DNA of 40,330 nucleotides, taken from an uncultured Wenzhouxiangella sp. (GTDB lineage Bacteria; Pseudomonadota; Gammaproteobacteria; Xanthomonadales; Wenzhouxiangellaceae). The position numbers were made by a program, and so were the translations under genes. The stretch spans positions 1-40,330 of the forward strand of contig CAJXNU010000004.1 in the NCBI GenBank assembly GCA_913057255.1, in the 5' to 3' direction. Under the pieces are notes generated by a model. It did not search any database. It worked only from the letters and a program-made list of their open reading frames with translations, and was not told where the DNA came from. Shown in pieces: positions 10,370 through 19,224 of this stretch (position 1 is its first letter; every line of letters begins with the position of its first letter).

Positions 10370-12739
10370 TTAATTGCGAAGGGGTTTGCCGGTTTTAAGC
10401 ATGTGAGCGATCCGCTCTTGGGTTTTTGGCATGTGCGCCAAAGCCACAAAATGCTCACGTTCGAGTTGATGTAACCAGCGTTCGGTGACGGGTGTGCCGC
10501 GATCGATGGCACCGCCACACATCACCGTTGCGATGCGTTGACCGATCTCCTCGTCATGTTCTGAAATAAAATGCCCGGATCGCATGTTGACCAGCAGCAT
10601 GCGAAGCGTGGCGATGCCGACATCTCCCGCTGCCATGATGGGTTGTTCCGGTAGGTTGGGGTGATGACCTCTAGCCTGCAGCGCATAGATCGCATGATGG
10701 GCGGCATGTAAGAGCTCATGCTCGTGCATAACGATGGCATCGTGCGGTCTGAGATAACCCATCTCGAGGGCCTCCATCGCAGAGCCAGAGACCTGACCCA
10801 TGGCCACTTGCTTGTAGCGTTTCTCCAGAAGCGCGTAGACATCGCCAGTGAGGCTGTCTTGTTGCGCTTGTAGCGCCAGCGTGGCTAAGCCGCCACCGCC
10901 AGGTAAAAGTCCAACGCCGGCCTCGACCAGTCCCATGTAACTTTCCAAATGAGCGACCCGCTGAGTGGTGTGCATGGCCAACTCCAAGCCACCCCCCAAG
11001 GCCAGGCCACGCATCGCAGCTACTGATGGCACTGAGGCGTAGCGCATGCGAAGATTCACTTCTTGGAAGTTGGCCACCAGTGCATGAACGCTGTCCCAGT
11101 CACCCGCTTCAATCCAGCCGGTGGCGGCTTTCAGGTTAGCGCCGGCAGAAAATGGGCCTTTGGGTTGCCAGATGACCAAGCCTTGGAAGCGATCTTCAAC
11201 CAAGTCGAGTGCTCGATGTAAGCCCTCGACCACGCCCTGATCAATCACCCCCATGGGGGTTTTCAAGCTCGCCACCAACACATCATCTTTGAGTGTGAAC
11301 AGACGAATGGCATCGGTCTCTTCTATCGTTTGTCCGTGCTCCACCGACTCGCCCAAAAGTCTTTCCGGTTGGTATTGACGCGAATAAACCGGCAGCTCAG
11401 AGCGTGGGCTTAAGCCCTGATCGGTCGCTGAGTATGAGCCTTTTGAGGTATGAGCCCGGTCAATGGCGGTGACCCAATCAGGCAGGCCTGCAGCAACCCC
11501 GGTTGTGCCCGCATCAATGTCTCTCTGGATCAGCTGGGCGACCTCACTCCAGCCTGCCGCTTGCCACTGCTCGAATGGACCGAGTTTCCAGCCATAGCCC
11601 CAACGCATGGCCAAATCAATTTCTCGGGTGCTGTTGGCGATGTCGGCAAGATGATAAGCACAATAGTGGAAGAGATCGCGGTGGATGCACCACAAAAACT
11701 CTGCCTCAGGTGTTTCGCACTCGGCGAATGCTTTGATTTTTTCAGCTGGGTCTTTGAGTTTTAAAAGCGCTTGAATGGACTCAGGCAAGCCATAGTCGGT
11801 GGCCCGATACTCGCCAGTCTCTGGGTCGAAGACCACAATCTCTTTGCCGACTTTTTTAAACACGCCGGCGCCGGATTTTTGACCCAGGGCGCCGTTGTCT
11901 AGGAGATGGTCCAGCCACTTGGGGGCTTGATAGAGGCCATGCCAAGGATCATCGGCAAGCTTGTCATGCATGGTTTTGATGACATTGCCCATCGTGTCTA
12001 AGCCAACGACATCGGCGAGACGGAAGGTCGCACTTTTCGGCCGTCCAATGGCCGGCCCGGTGAGGGCATCCACGGTATCAAAGCCGAGCCCCAAGCGTTG
12101 GGCATGATGCATGGTCGACCACATGGTGAATACACCGACTCGGTTGGCAATAAAGTTGGCGGTATCGCGCGCTCGCACCACGCCTTTGCCCAAGCCCCGT
12201 GTCAAGAAATCTTCTAACTGATCGAGAAGTTTGGCATCCGTCCCTGCGTGAGGAATGAGCTCGACCAAGTGCATGTAGCGGGGCGGATTAAAAAAGTGGA
12301 CTCCGCAAAATTGCGACTGCAGGGTTTCAGGCACCACGCCGGCGAGTTCGGTAATTGAAAGACCTGAGGTGTTACTGGCAAATATGGCTCCTGGCTTGAT
12401 GTGAGGTGTGACCTTGCCGTAGAGGTCTCTTTTAATGTCCATTCGCTCAGCGACGGCTTCAATGATTAAGTCACATTCACTGAGCTTGGCCAGATCCTCT
12501 TCGAAGTTCAGTGCTCGAATGCCATGGATCAGGCTTTTGCTCGCCAAGGGGGCTGGTTTTAACTTCAACAGTCGTTGTTTGCCTTGTTCTGCAACCCCGC
12601 TTTTCGGTCCTTCTTTGGCCGGTAGGTCATACAAATCAACGGGGATGCCAGCAGCGGTGAAGTGGGCCGCAATTTGTGCGCCCATCACGCCAGCGCCTAA
12701 GACGGCAGCACGCTGAACATGCAAAGTATGGTCGGTCAT
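10370..12739 (-). CDS. Bifunctional 3-hydroxyacyl-CoA dehydrogenase/enoyl-CoA hydratase with FadN-like domain order (dehydrogenase first, hydratase last)
   Basis: N-terminal AAVLGAGVMGAQIAAHFTAAG, GVHFFNPPRYMHLVELI; C-terminal crotonase MRGLALGGGLELAMH..VGLVEAGVGLLPGGGG; 789 aa. Confidence 0.93.
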   Translation of the reverse strand: MTDHTLHVQRAAVLGAGVMGAQIAAHFTAAGIPVDLYDLPAKEGPKSGVAEQGKQRLLKLKPAPLASKSLIHGIRALNFEEDLAKLSECDLIIEAVAERMDIKRDLYGKVTPHIKPGAIFASNTSGLSITELAGVVPETLQSQFCGVHFFNPPRYMHLVELIPHAGTDAKLLDQLEDFLTRGLGKGVVRARDTANFIANRVGVFTMWSTMHHAQRLGLGFDTVDALTGPAIGRPKSATFRLADVVGLDTMGNVIKTMHDKLADDPWHGLYQAPKWLDHLLDNGALGQKSGAGVFKKVGKEIVVFDPETGEYRATDYGLPESIQALLKLKDPAEKIKAFAECETPEAEFLWCIHRDLFHYCAYHLADIANSTREIDLAMRWGYGWKLGPFEQWQAAGWSEVAQLIQRDIDAGTTGVAAGLPDWVTAIDRAHTSKGSYSATDQGLSPRSELPVYSRQYQPERLLGESVEHGQTIEETDAIRLFTLKDDVLVASLKTPMGVIDQGVVEGLHRALDLVEDRFQGLVIWQPKGPFSAGANLKAATGWIEAGDWDSVHALVANFQEVNLRMRYASVPSVAAMRGLALGGGLELAMHTTQRVAHLESYMGLVEAGVGLLPGGGGLATLALQAQQDSLTGDVYALLEKRYKQVAMGQVSGSAMEALEMGYLRPHDAIVMHEHELLHAAHHAIYALQARGHHPNLPEQPIMAAGDVGIATLRMLLVNMRSGHFISEHDEEIGQRIATVMCGGAIDRGTPVTERWLHQLEREHFVALAHMPKTQERIAHMLKTGKPLRN

Positions 12740-12790
12740 GGTGTGTCCTTCACTAGTACAAATGGATAAACGTATTCAAATCGAGACAAC

Positions 12791-15235
12791 TCAACTCGCC
12801 TTGGCCAGTGTGGCTGGCTTGTGTGATGTGACTGGGTGCATCAAATCATCGGGGGCGAATTCATCCACCGCGACCACCAGCGCGCTCAATTGTTGAGCCA
12901 AGATCAGATCGCTGGCCTGGTCTTCTGAGATCACACCGGCTTCCACACCGCGTTTGGCCAAACGCTCAACATTGACTGGATTGGGCACGGCTTTGAGCGC
13001 ATTGCGAATGGCATGTTCAGCCGGTTCGGCTTTAAGTACCGCATCAAATGCCTGCAGCACCACGCCTACGGCATCGGCTTCTTTGGGCCGGTAGACGTCT
13101 CTGGTCAGGCGATCACGCGTGGCGGAGTGTGTCAGCAATTGTCGCGCAATTCGATGACCCACGCGGTCGGTGGCTTTGTGGTGGACTCGACCCCACGGAA
13201 AGCACAAGCGACCAATCACTCCACCCAACCCTCGGATGGGGAAGTTTTGATAGACCTCAAACAGGGCTTGTTCGACACGATGAAGGCTGTCTTGAACGGC
13301 GAAGTTCATGACATCGATGTCTTCTTTGGGTTGACCATCGTCGCTGAATCGACGCAGTGTGGTCGATGCCATGTAGAGATGGGCTAGCGCATCGGCAAAG
13401 CGCCCGGAGAGTTTTTCCTTGAACTTGAACTTGCCACCGAGAATTAACAAACACAAGTCGGCCGTGAGGCTAAAAGCGGCTGAGAGGCGATTGATGTCTT
13501 GATAATGCCGTTTAGTCACACCTGATGTTGGCGTTGCGGTGAAGCGTCCACGGGTCAAGCCCAACACGCTCGCTCTAAAGAAGTTGGAAATCACAAAGCC
13601 CACGTGTCCCCAAATGGCTTGGTCAAACGCTTTCAGATCTTTGTCGGCAGCCGACTGCATTTCTTTGAGTAGAAAAGGATGGCAACGAATCGCGCCTTGT
13701 CCAAAGACAATCATGGAGCGCGTCAAAATATTGGCGCCTTCTACCGTGATCGAGACAGGCAATCCTTGGTAGCCCAGGGATAAATAATTATTCGGGCCTT
13801 CGACTACGGCTTTACCGCCATGGACATCCATCGCATCATTGATGACGCGGCGGTTGGCTTCGGTGAGATAGGCCTTCAAGATGGCCGAAAGCACCACGGG
13901 CTTATCACCACGGTCTAGCGCTGAAAGGGTTAGCAGATGGGCTGCTTCCATTCGATAAGCTTCAGCGCCAATGCGAGCCAGCGGCTCTTCGATTCCTTCA
14001 AAATGACCAATGGGCTGTTTGAACTGATAGCGAATGCGTGCATAAGCGCCGGTTAAAAGGCTTGCCATCTTGCCACCCGCCACGCCTTGGGCAGGCAAAG
14101 AGATCGCGCGACCGGCGGCGAGACAATGCATCAACATGCGCCAGCCTTGGCCAATTCGGTCTTGTCCACCAATGATCCAATCCATGGGAATAAACACATC
14201 TTTACCGCTGGTGGTGCCGTTCATGAACACCGAGCCACCGGGCAGATGGCGATTGCCGATGTTGACTCCAGGTGTTTTGGTTGGAATGAGGGCACAGGTG
14301 ATGCCCAGATGCTCTTGATCACCCAGCAAATGATCGGGGTCTCTGGTTTTAAAAGCCAGGCCTAAGACGGTGGCGATGGGTGCCAGGGTGATGTAGCGCT
14401 TGTCCCAGCTCACGCGAAGACCGAGGACTTCTTCGCCATCAATGACTTCTTTACACACGACGCCCTCATCGGGCATGGAGGCTGCATCCGATCCCGCCAT
14501 GGGAGAGGTCAATGCAAAACATGGGATCTCATCACCAATCGCGAGCTTGGGCAGGTAATGATCTTTTTGGGCTTGGGTGCCAAAGTGCATCAACAGCTCG
14601 CCTGGACCCAAAGAGTTCGGCACCATCACAGAGACAGCGGCCGTTAATGAACGGGTTGAGATTTTGGTCACCACTGCGGCATTGCCTTGAGCGCTAAACC
14701 CGAGGCCCCCGTATTCTTTGGGGATGATCATGCTCAAAAAACGCTCTTTTTTGATGAAATCCCAAACGTGAGGAGGCAGGTCTTTTAGCTCGCGGTTGAT
14801 TTGCCAGTCATCAAGCATGTCGCAAAGCTTTTCTACAGGCCCATCGACAAATGCGCGCTCTTCTTCACTGATGGTGGGTGTGGGCACATCAAAGAGCGTT
14901 TTCCAGTTGGGTTTGCCACTAAAGAGCTCGGCATCCCACCAAACGCTGCCAGCATCCAAGGCTTCTTTTTCAGTATCAGACATGGCCGGCAACACACTCT
15001 GGAACCAACCAAACAAGGGTTTGGATATGAGGCTACGTCTGATGGGTGTGAGACTTAAAAATGCCAACACTAAGGTGGTCAGCCCATACAGGCCAACGGT
15101 GACGGCGCCAGCACCGATGAGATAGGTGCCTGCCAGGCCTGCTGCAATAACGACGGTGGCTAACCACAGAGGCGCTCTGGCAAAGGCCAATGCACCTAGG
15201 GCGATCAACAAACCCAAGATCAATAAAACAGTCAT
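12791..15235 (-). CDS. fadE: Acyl-CoA dehydrogenase, FadE family
   Basis: 814 aa; N-terminal membrane helices; IIPKEYGGLGFSAQGNAAVVTKISTRSLTAAVSVMVPNSLGPGELL; DVHGGKAVVEGPNNYLS. Confidence 0.94.
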   Translation of the reverse strand: MTVLLILGLLIALGALAFARAPLWLATVVIAAGLAGTYLIGAGAVTVGLYGLTTLVLAFLSLTPIRRSLISKPLFGWFQSVLPAMSDTEKEALDAGSVWWDAELFSGKPNWKTLFDVPTPTISEEERAFVDGPVEKLCDMLDDWQINRELKDLPPHVWDFIKKERFLSMIIPKEYGGLGFSAQGNAAVVTKISTRSLTAAVSVMVPNSLGPGELLMHFGTQAQKDHYLPKLAIGDEIPCFALTSPMAGSDAASMPDEGVVCKEVIDGEEVLGLRVSWDKRYITLAPIATVLGLAFKTRDPDHLLGDQEHLGITCALIPTKTPGVNIGNRHLPGGSVFMNGTTSGKDVFIPMDWIIGGQDRIGQGWRMLMHCLAAGRAISLPAQGVAGGKMASLLTGAYARIRYQFKQPIGHFEGIEEPLARIGAEAYRMEAAHLLTLSALDRGDKPVVLSAILKAYLTEANRRVINDAMDVHGGKAVVEGPNNYLSLGYQGLPVSITVEGANILTRSMIVFGQGAIRCHPFLLKEMQSAADKDLKAFDQAIWGHVGFVISNFFRASVLGLTRGRFTATPTSGVTKRHYQDINRLSAAFSLTADLCLLILGGKFKFKEKLSGRFADALAHLYMASTTLRRFSDDGQPKEDIDVMNFAVQDSLHRVEQALFEVYQNFPIRGLGGVIGRLCFPWGRVHHKATDRVGHRIARQLLTHSATRDRLTRDVYRPKEADAVGVVLQAFDAVLKAEPAEHAIRNALKAVPNPVNVERLAKRGVEAGVISEDQASDLILAQQLSALVVAVDEFAPDDLMHPVTSHKPATLAKAS

Positions 15236-15912
15236 GATGAGATGTCCTCTGTCGGTCGTGGTGTTGCATGAGTTGGGGCGTTTCCGCGGATGCCGGCAGC
15301 GGCGAAAGTCACCAGTGCCGAAGCGGTGGCCCGTGGATTTTTGAGTTTGGGCTCGGCCATTGTGTAGGTCAATGCGCCGACCAAAAAGTCGAGTTGCTGG
15401 CGGATCTTTGACGATGAGGGTGTCCTATCATCGCCTGCCTCTGCGCTCACGGCTTGGCCGATGGCTTGAGCAAAGCGTCGCATGATATAGCCGTACTCGT
15501 CTCGGATGGCGCTGTGCAGCGCTTCATCGTGATCGGCGTAAGCGCGCATGAGCAATTGCATGAAGCGGTGCCTACCGGCGGTTTGGTCGCCCATCAGTGC
15601 CATGGCGGGATAGACGAACGCATCCAATACATCTTCTAGGACCGGCGGTGTATGGCGCTGATGAGCGCGTTCCAATCGTGCCAAGCGTTCAGCGTTGAGC
15701 TCATCTAGGCGCCGCTTGAATACAGCGATGACTAGAGCTTGTTTGGAACCAAAATGGTAGTTGACCGCGGCGAGATTGACATCGGCGGTCTGGGTGATTT
15801 CTCTGAGCGTGGTGACATAAAAACCTTGCTCCGCAAACAGCTGCTCGGCCGCATCGAGAATGCGGTCAACGGTGCCTGTGGACTCCGAAACAAACGCTTG
15901 ATTTAAACGCAT
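15232..15912 (-). CDS. TetR-family regulator, PsrA-like
   Basis: HTH RILDAAEQLFAEQGFYVTTLREITQTADVNLAAVNYHFGSKQALVIAVF; ATGA overlap with fadE. Confidence 0.88.
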   Translation of the reverse strand: MRLNQAFVSESTGTVDRILDAAEQLFAEQGFYVTTLREITQTADVNLAAVNYHFGSKQALVIAVFKRRLDELNAERLARLERAHQRHTPPVLEDVLDAFVYPAMALMGDQTAGRHRFMQLLMRAYADHDEALHSAIRDEYGYIMRRFAQAIGQAVSAEAGDDRTPSSSKIRQQLDFLVGALTYTMAEPKLKNPRATASALVTFAAAGIRGNAPTHATPRPTEDISS

Positions 15913-15918
15913 GTTTGA
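15904..15918. promoter_or_regulatory. Candidate PsrA-type operator overlapping the tetR start codon
   Basis: Minus strand TCAAACATGCGTTTA; inverted half-sites CAAAC/GTTTA around ATGC. Confidence 0.5.
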
Positions 15919-15929
15919 ATCTTAGCACA

Positions 15930-17198
15930 TCAATCCTCTAAATCGGCACCTTCCATTAGTTTGCGTCGATAGGTTCTCAAGAGATACCAAATGCCCAGCA
16001 AAAGCAGGGGGGATATGATAGAAATCAGTAGTTTAAGATGTCCACTTGAGAACCAGCCTCCCATTAAATAACCCAATATGCCAATGGCGTAGTAGCTGAT
16101 CGCCATGACCGACAGGCCCTCGACGGTGCGTTGCAGCCGCAATTGCAGGCGGGCACGCCGCGCCATGGCCTCGAGTTGGGTGCGGTGCTGGGTCTGCAGA
16201 CTGACTTCGACCCGCGTTCTGGCCAAGCTCACGACGCGCGCGATTCGAGCGCTTAGATGGCCTTGCCGGCGCGTGATGTTGGCAGTCGTTCGAAGCGCCG
16301 GCTCAAAGCGCCGATCAAGAAACTCCGAGAGACGCTGTCGCGTGTCCACCGCCACCTCCCCAATTTCCGCCAGGCGATCATGGACAATTCGTCCATAGGC
16401 TTGGGTGGCTGAGAATCGATAGTCGGTATCGGCCATCAGCTGCTCGGATGACTGCGCCAAAGCAAATAGCTCATCGAGTAGGGCTTGATCGCCACTCAAA
16501 TCCTCCGTTGCTTCCAAGCGATCCACCAGATCCACCAAGCGCTGCTCGATCTGGTTGAGTGTGGCCCCCGTTTGTTTGGCCAAAGGCAGACCCAGAAGCG
16601 CCATCATGCGGTAGGTCTCGATTTCATAAATTCGCTGAGTGAGTCGGCCCATTCGCGCGTCGTCTAAGCCGCGGTTGATCACTCGATATTCCACCAGTCC
16701 TTGGTCATTGGGTTGCAGGGTGGTTGCAATTTCAGCCAGACCGGATAGAACGGATCCACCCACGGCACTGGGCCATTCGTTCATCCACTCAGCGAGGCGG
16801 GGATCGGCGCCATCGGACGCTGCTGATTTGACAGTAATGAGCGTGCCTGTTAATAGATTGGCAGCAATATCCGTGAGCCAATCGGTTGGGAAGAGTGGCG
16901 CCGTTTCGCTGAGCTGTCGGATGAGCACAACAGAACTAAACTCGGTGTGCTGTTCCCACCTGAGCTCTATGCCATTGAGATGGACATGGTGGTGGTTGTC
17001 GGCACTTGGGCCAGGCACGCCGGCTTGTTGGCACGCAGCAGCGATGACCTCCTTGATGGGTCGTTTGTCTGTTTCAGAGTCATCGAAGGGTATCAGCGCG
17101 AGTTGCAGAATCTCAGCAGGTGCTTCAACGGTTGGCGATGGTCGGCTGAGGAGCTCCTGGGCGAGCTCTTGAGATTTTGGGTGGCGGGCGAGTTCCAT
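15930..17198 (-). CDS. DUF3422 family protein with C-terminal membrane helices
   Basis: HHVHLNGIELRWEQHTEFSSVVLIRQ motif; two hydrophobic helices near the C-terminus. Confidence 0.85.
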   Translation of the reverse strand: MELARHPKSQELAQELLSRPSPTVEAPAEILQLALIPFDDSETDKRPIKEVIAAACQQAGVPGPSADNHHHVHLNGIELRWEQHTEFSSVVLIRQLSETAPLFPTDWLTDIAANLLTGTLITVKSAASDGADPRLAEWMNEWPSAVGGSVLSGLAEIATTLQPNDQGLVEYRVINRGLDDARMGRLTQRIYEIETYRMMALLGLPLAKQTGATLNQIEQRLVDLVDRLEATEDLSGDQALLDELFALAQSSEQLMADTDYRFSATQAYGRIVHDRLAEIGEVAVDTRQRLSEFLDRRFEPALRTTANITRRQGHLSARIARVVSLARTRVEVSLQTQHRTQLEAMARRARLQLRLQRTVEGLSVMAISYYAIGILGYLMGGWFSSGHLKLLISIISPLLLLGIWYLLRTYRRKLMEGADLED

Positions 17199-17244
17199 GG
17201 CCCCAATCTACGCCCTTTGGCACGCAAATTCAAAGCCGATATGC

Positions 17245-17802
17245 TCAGGCGCACTGAGACCCTTGTGTGAGGCGAATCCGACCCGGGTTTGAGACAACCA
17301 GTGCCGTGGCCTTGCCGGTTTGATGTCTGACACAAAACTCGATGGTTAAGTTGTTCCCATAGGCTGTCCCCTGGGGTTGAAAGCGGACTCGCTGGCGCCC
17401 ACCACTGGTGATTTCTAGCAAGGGTTGGGCCTCTCCATGGACCAAGATCGCGCTGGGTTCAACAGGCTGGCCAGTCTTGTCCGGATCAATAAACGCTATC
17501 CAACCCCAGTGCCACTGGTTGGTTGGGTCGCAACGCGTCCCAGAGCGACTGGGGCAGACCGTGAGATGGCGCTGCTGGGTGACGGCCGTGACCCGTGCCC
17601 GATGAAGCTCAGCGTAGAGTTGTTGGGCTGCGAAGAAGCGATCTCGTTGGGAGGCGTTGGCCGCTAGGGCGGGTGTGACCAAACCCATCATGACAGAGAG
17701 TAAAACCAAGACAACCATCAGCTCCAACAGAGAGAAGGCCGCCTGATTATCGCGGGATTTTCCGAAATTGGGGCGGGGTGGCCTTTCCGATTCGATACCC
17801 AT
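17245..17802 (-). CDS. GspH/FimT-like pseudopilin
   Basis: Prepilin-like N-terminus NQAAFSLLELMVVLVLLSVMMGLVTPALA followed by a GspH/FimT-like region; start MGIESERPP favoured (ORF runs to 17895). Confidence 0.8.
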   Translation of the reverse strand: MGIESERPPRPNFGKSRDNQAAFSLLELMVVLVLLSVMMGLVTPALAANASQRDRFFAAQQLYAELHRARVTAVTQQRHLTVCPSRSGTRCDPTNQWHWGWIAFIDPDKTGQPVEPSAILVHGEAQPLLEITSGGRQRVRFQPQGTAYGNNLTIEFCVRHQTGKATALVVSNPGRIRLTQGSQCA

Positions 17803-17906
17803 GCCACCAGCATAGAGGCCCACTGTTGGCTCACCGATCGGCATTTGGTTGGAGTTGATGTCAGAAATGGATATCAGACAATCCCTATCCGGCATCGAAC
17901 GCGGGT

Positions 17907-19094
17907 TTACTGGGCGATCAGTGTTTCTTTAATGCGCGCGACGGCTTTTTTGAGATCGTCCAAGCCCAACGCAAATGACAGCCTTAAATGGCCCGGTGCG
18001 CCAAAGGCGGTTCCCGGGACCGTGGCCACGCCAGCTTTTTCCAACAAATGCTCTGCCAAGGCCAAGTCATCTGAGAGACCAAGGCCTGCGATGGCTTCGT
18101 TGCAATCGACAAAAACGTAGAACGCGCCTTTGGCGGGGCGGCAAGAGAAACCTGGGCAATCATTTAAGGCGGGCACGATCCAGTCATGTCGCTCTTTAAA
18201 GGCTTGGGTCATCGTCTCAATGCAGGATTGATCACCATTGAGCGCGGCAGTGGCCGCCACCTGGCTAATCGAGCAAGGGTTCGAGGTGCTTTGGCCTTGG
18301 ACTTTTCGCATTTGGGTGATCAGCTCAGCCGGCCCCGCCGCATAGCCAATCCGCCAGCCTGTCATGGCATAGGCTTTGGATACGCCATTGACCAGCACCA
18401 TCCGGTCTTTGAGCTCAGGAACCACCTGAGCGATATTGTAGAAGGGCTCATCACCCCACCAGATGTGTTCATAGATGTCATCTGAGCAGATCATCACTCG
18501 AGGAAACTCCAGCAACACCTCACCGAGGGCTTGCAGTTGCTCGCGCCCATAGCTCATGCCGGTCGGATTGCTGGGCGCATTGAGGATCAACAGTCGGGTG
18601 TTTTCGTTGATGGCCGATCTGAGTTGCTGCTCGCCGATTAAATAATCATCATCAGCTTTCGTATGCAAGATCACAGGATCGGCATCTGCTAAACGGACCA
18701 TATCGGGATAAGAGACCCAGTAGGGTGCTGGTATCAGCACCTCATCGCCTTCGTTTAATAGCGCTTGGAGCATGTTGTAGATCGATTGCTTCGCACCTCC
18801 TGAGACCAAGATTTGATTGGGCTCATAGACCAGATCATTGTCCCGCTCAAGTTTGGCAATGATGGCTTTTTTTAGATCTGGCGTGCCATCCACCGCGGTG
18901 TAGCGGGTTTGTCCATTTTCGATGGCGTCAATGCCGGCTTGGCGGATGTGTGCGGGCGTATCAAAATCAGGTTCACCCATGCTCAGAGAAAAAATTTCGT
19001 GACCCTTTGCCCTGAGCTCGGCGGCTTTCATTGACATGGCAATGGTGGCGGAGGGTTTGACTTGAGATACGCGTGATGAGAATCGAATGGACAA
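17907..19094 (-). CDS. Pyridoxal-phosphate-dependent aspartate aminotransferase (class I)
   Basis: FSLSMGEPDFDTPAHIRQAGIDAIENGQTRYTAVDGTPDLK; SGGAKQSIYN; NAPSNPTGMSY; NGVSKAYAMTGWRIGYAAGP. Confidence 0.95.
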   Translation of the reverse strand: MSIRFSSRVSQVKPSATIAMSMKAAELRAKGHEIFSLSMGEPDFDTPAHIRQAGIDAIENGQTRYTAVDGTPDLKKAIIAKLERDNDLVYEPNQILVSGGAKQSIYNMLQALLNEGDEVLIPAPYWVSYPDMVRLADADPVILHTKADDDYLIGEQQLRSAINENTRLLILNAPSNPTGMSYGREQLQALGEVLLEFPRVMICSDDIYEHIWWGDEPFYNIAQVVPELKDRMVLVNGVSKAYAMTGWRIGYAAGPAELITQMRKVQGQSTSNPCSISQVAATAALNGDQSCIETMTQAFKERHDWIVPALNDCPGFSCRPAKGAFYVFVDCNEAIAGLGLSDDLALAEHLLEKAGVATVPGTAFGAPGHLRLSFALGLDDLKKAVARIKETLIAQ

Positions 19095-19105
19095 CGGACG
19101 CTTCC

Positions 19106-19133
19106 TTGTCAGGCAACAGACTACAATTATAAA
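19106..19133 (+). promoter_or_regulatory. Candidate sigma70 promoter for uvrB
   Basis: TTGTCA-N16-TATAAA about 90 nt upstream of the uvrB ATG. Confidence 0.4.
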
Positions 19134-19224
19134 TAAGGCCAGATGGCTTATGGGTCTCAGTGTAGCAAACCCTTCGGCGGTGTCCGTTTATAGCCGAATA
19201 ATCATTGGGTTAGAGTGACTTGGT

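Noticed and set aside
12740-12790. Second PsrA-like site upstream of the fadN-like gene (TTTGAATACGTTTATC on the minus strand)
   Set aside because: Only one reasonable half-site; too degenerate to claim.
19095-19224. LexA/SOS box upstream of uvrB
   Set aside because: No CTGT-N8-ACAG-like sequence found in the intergenic region by eye.
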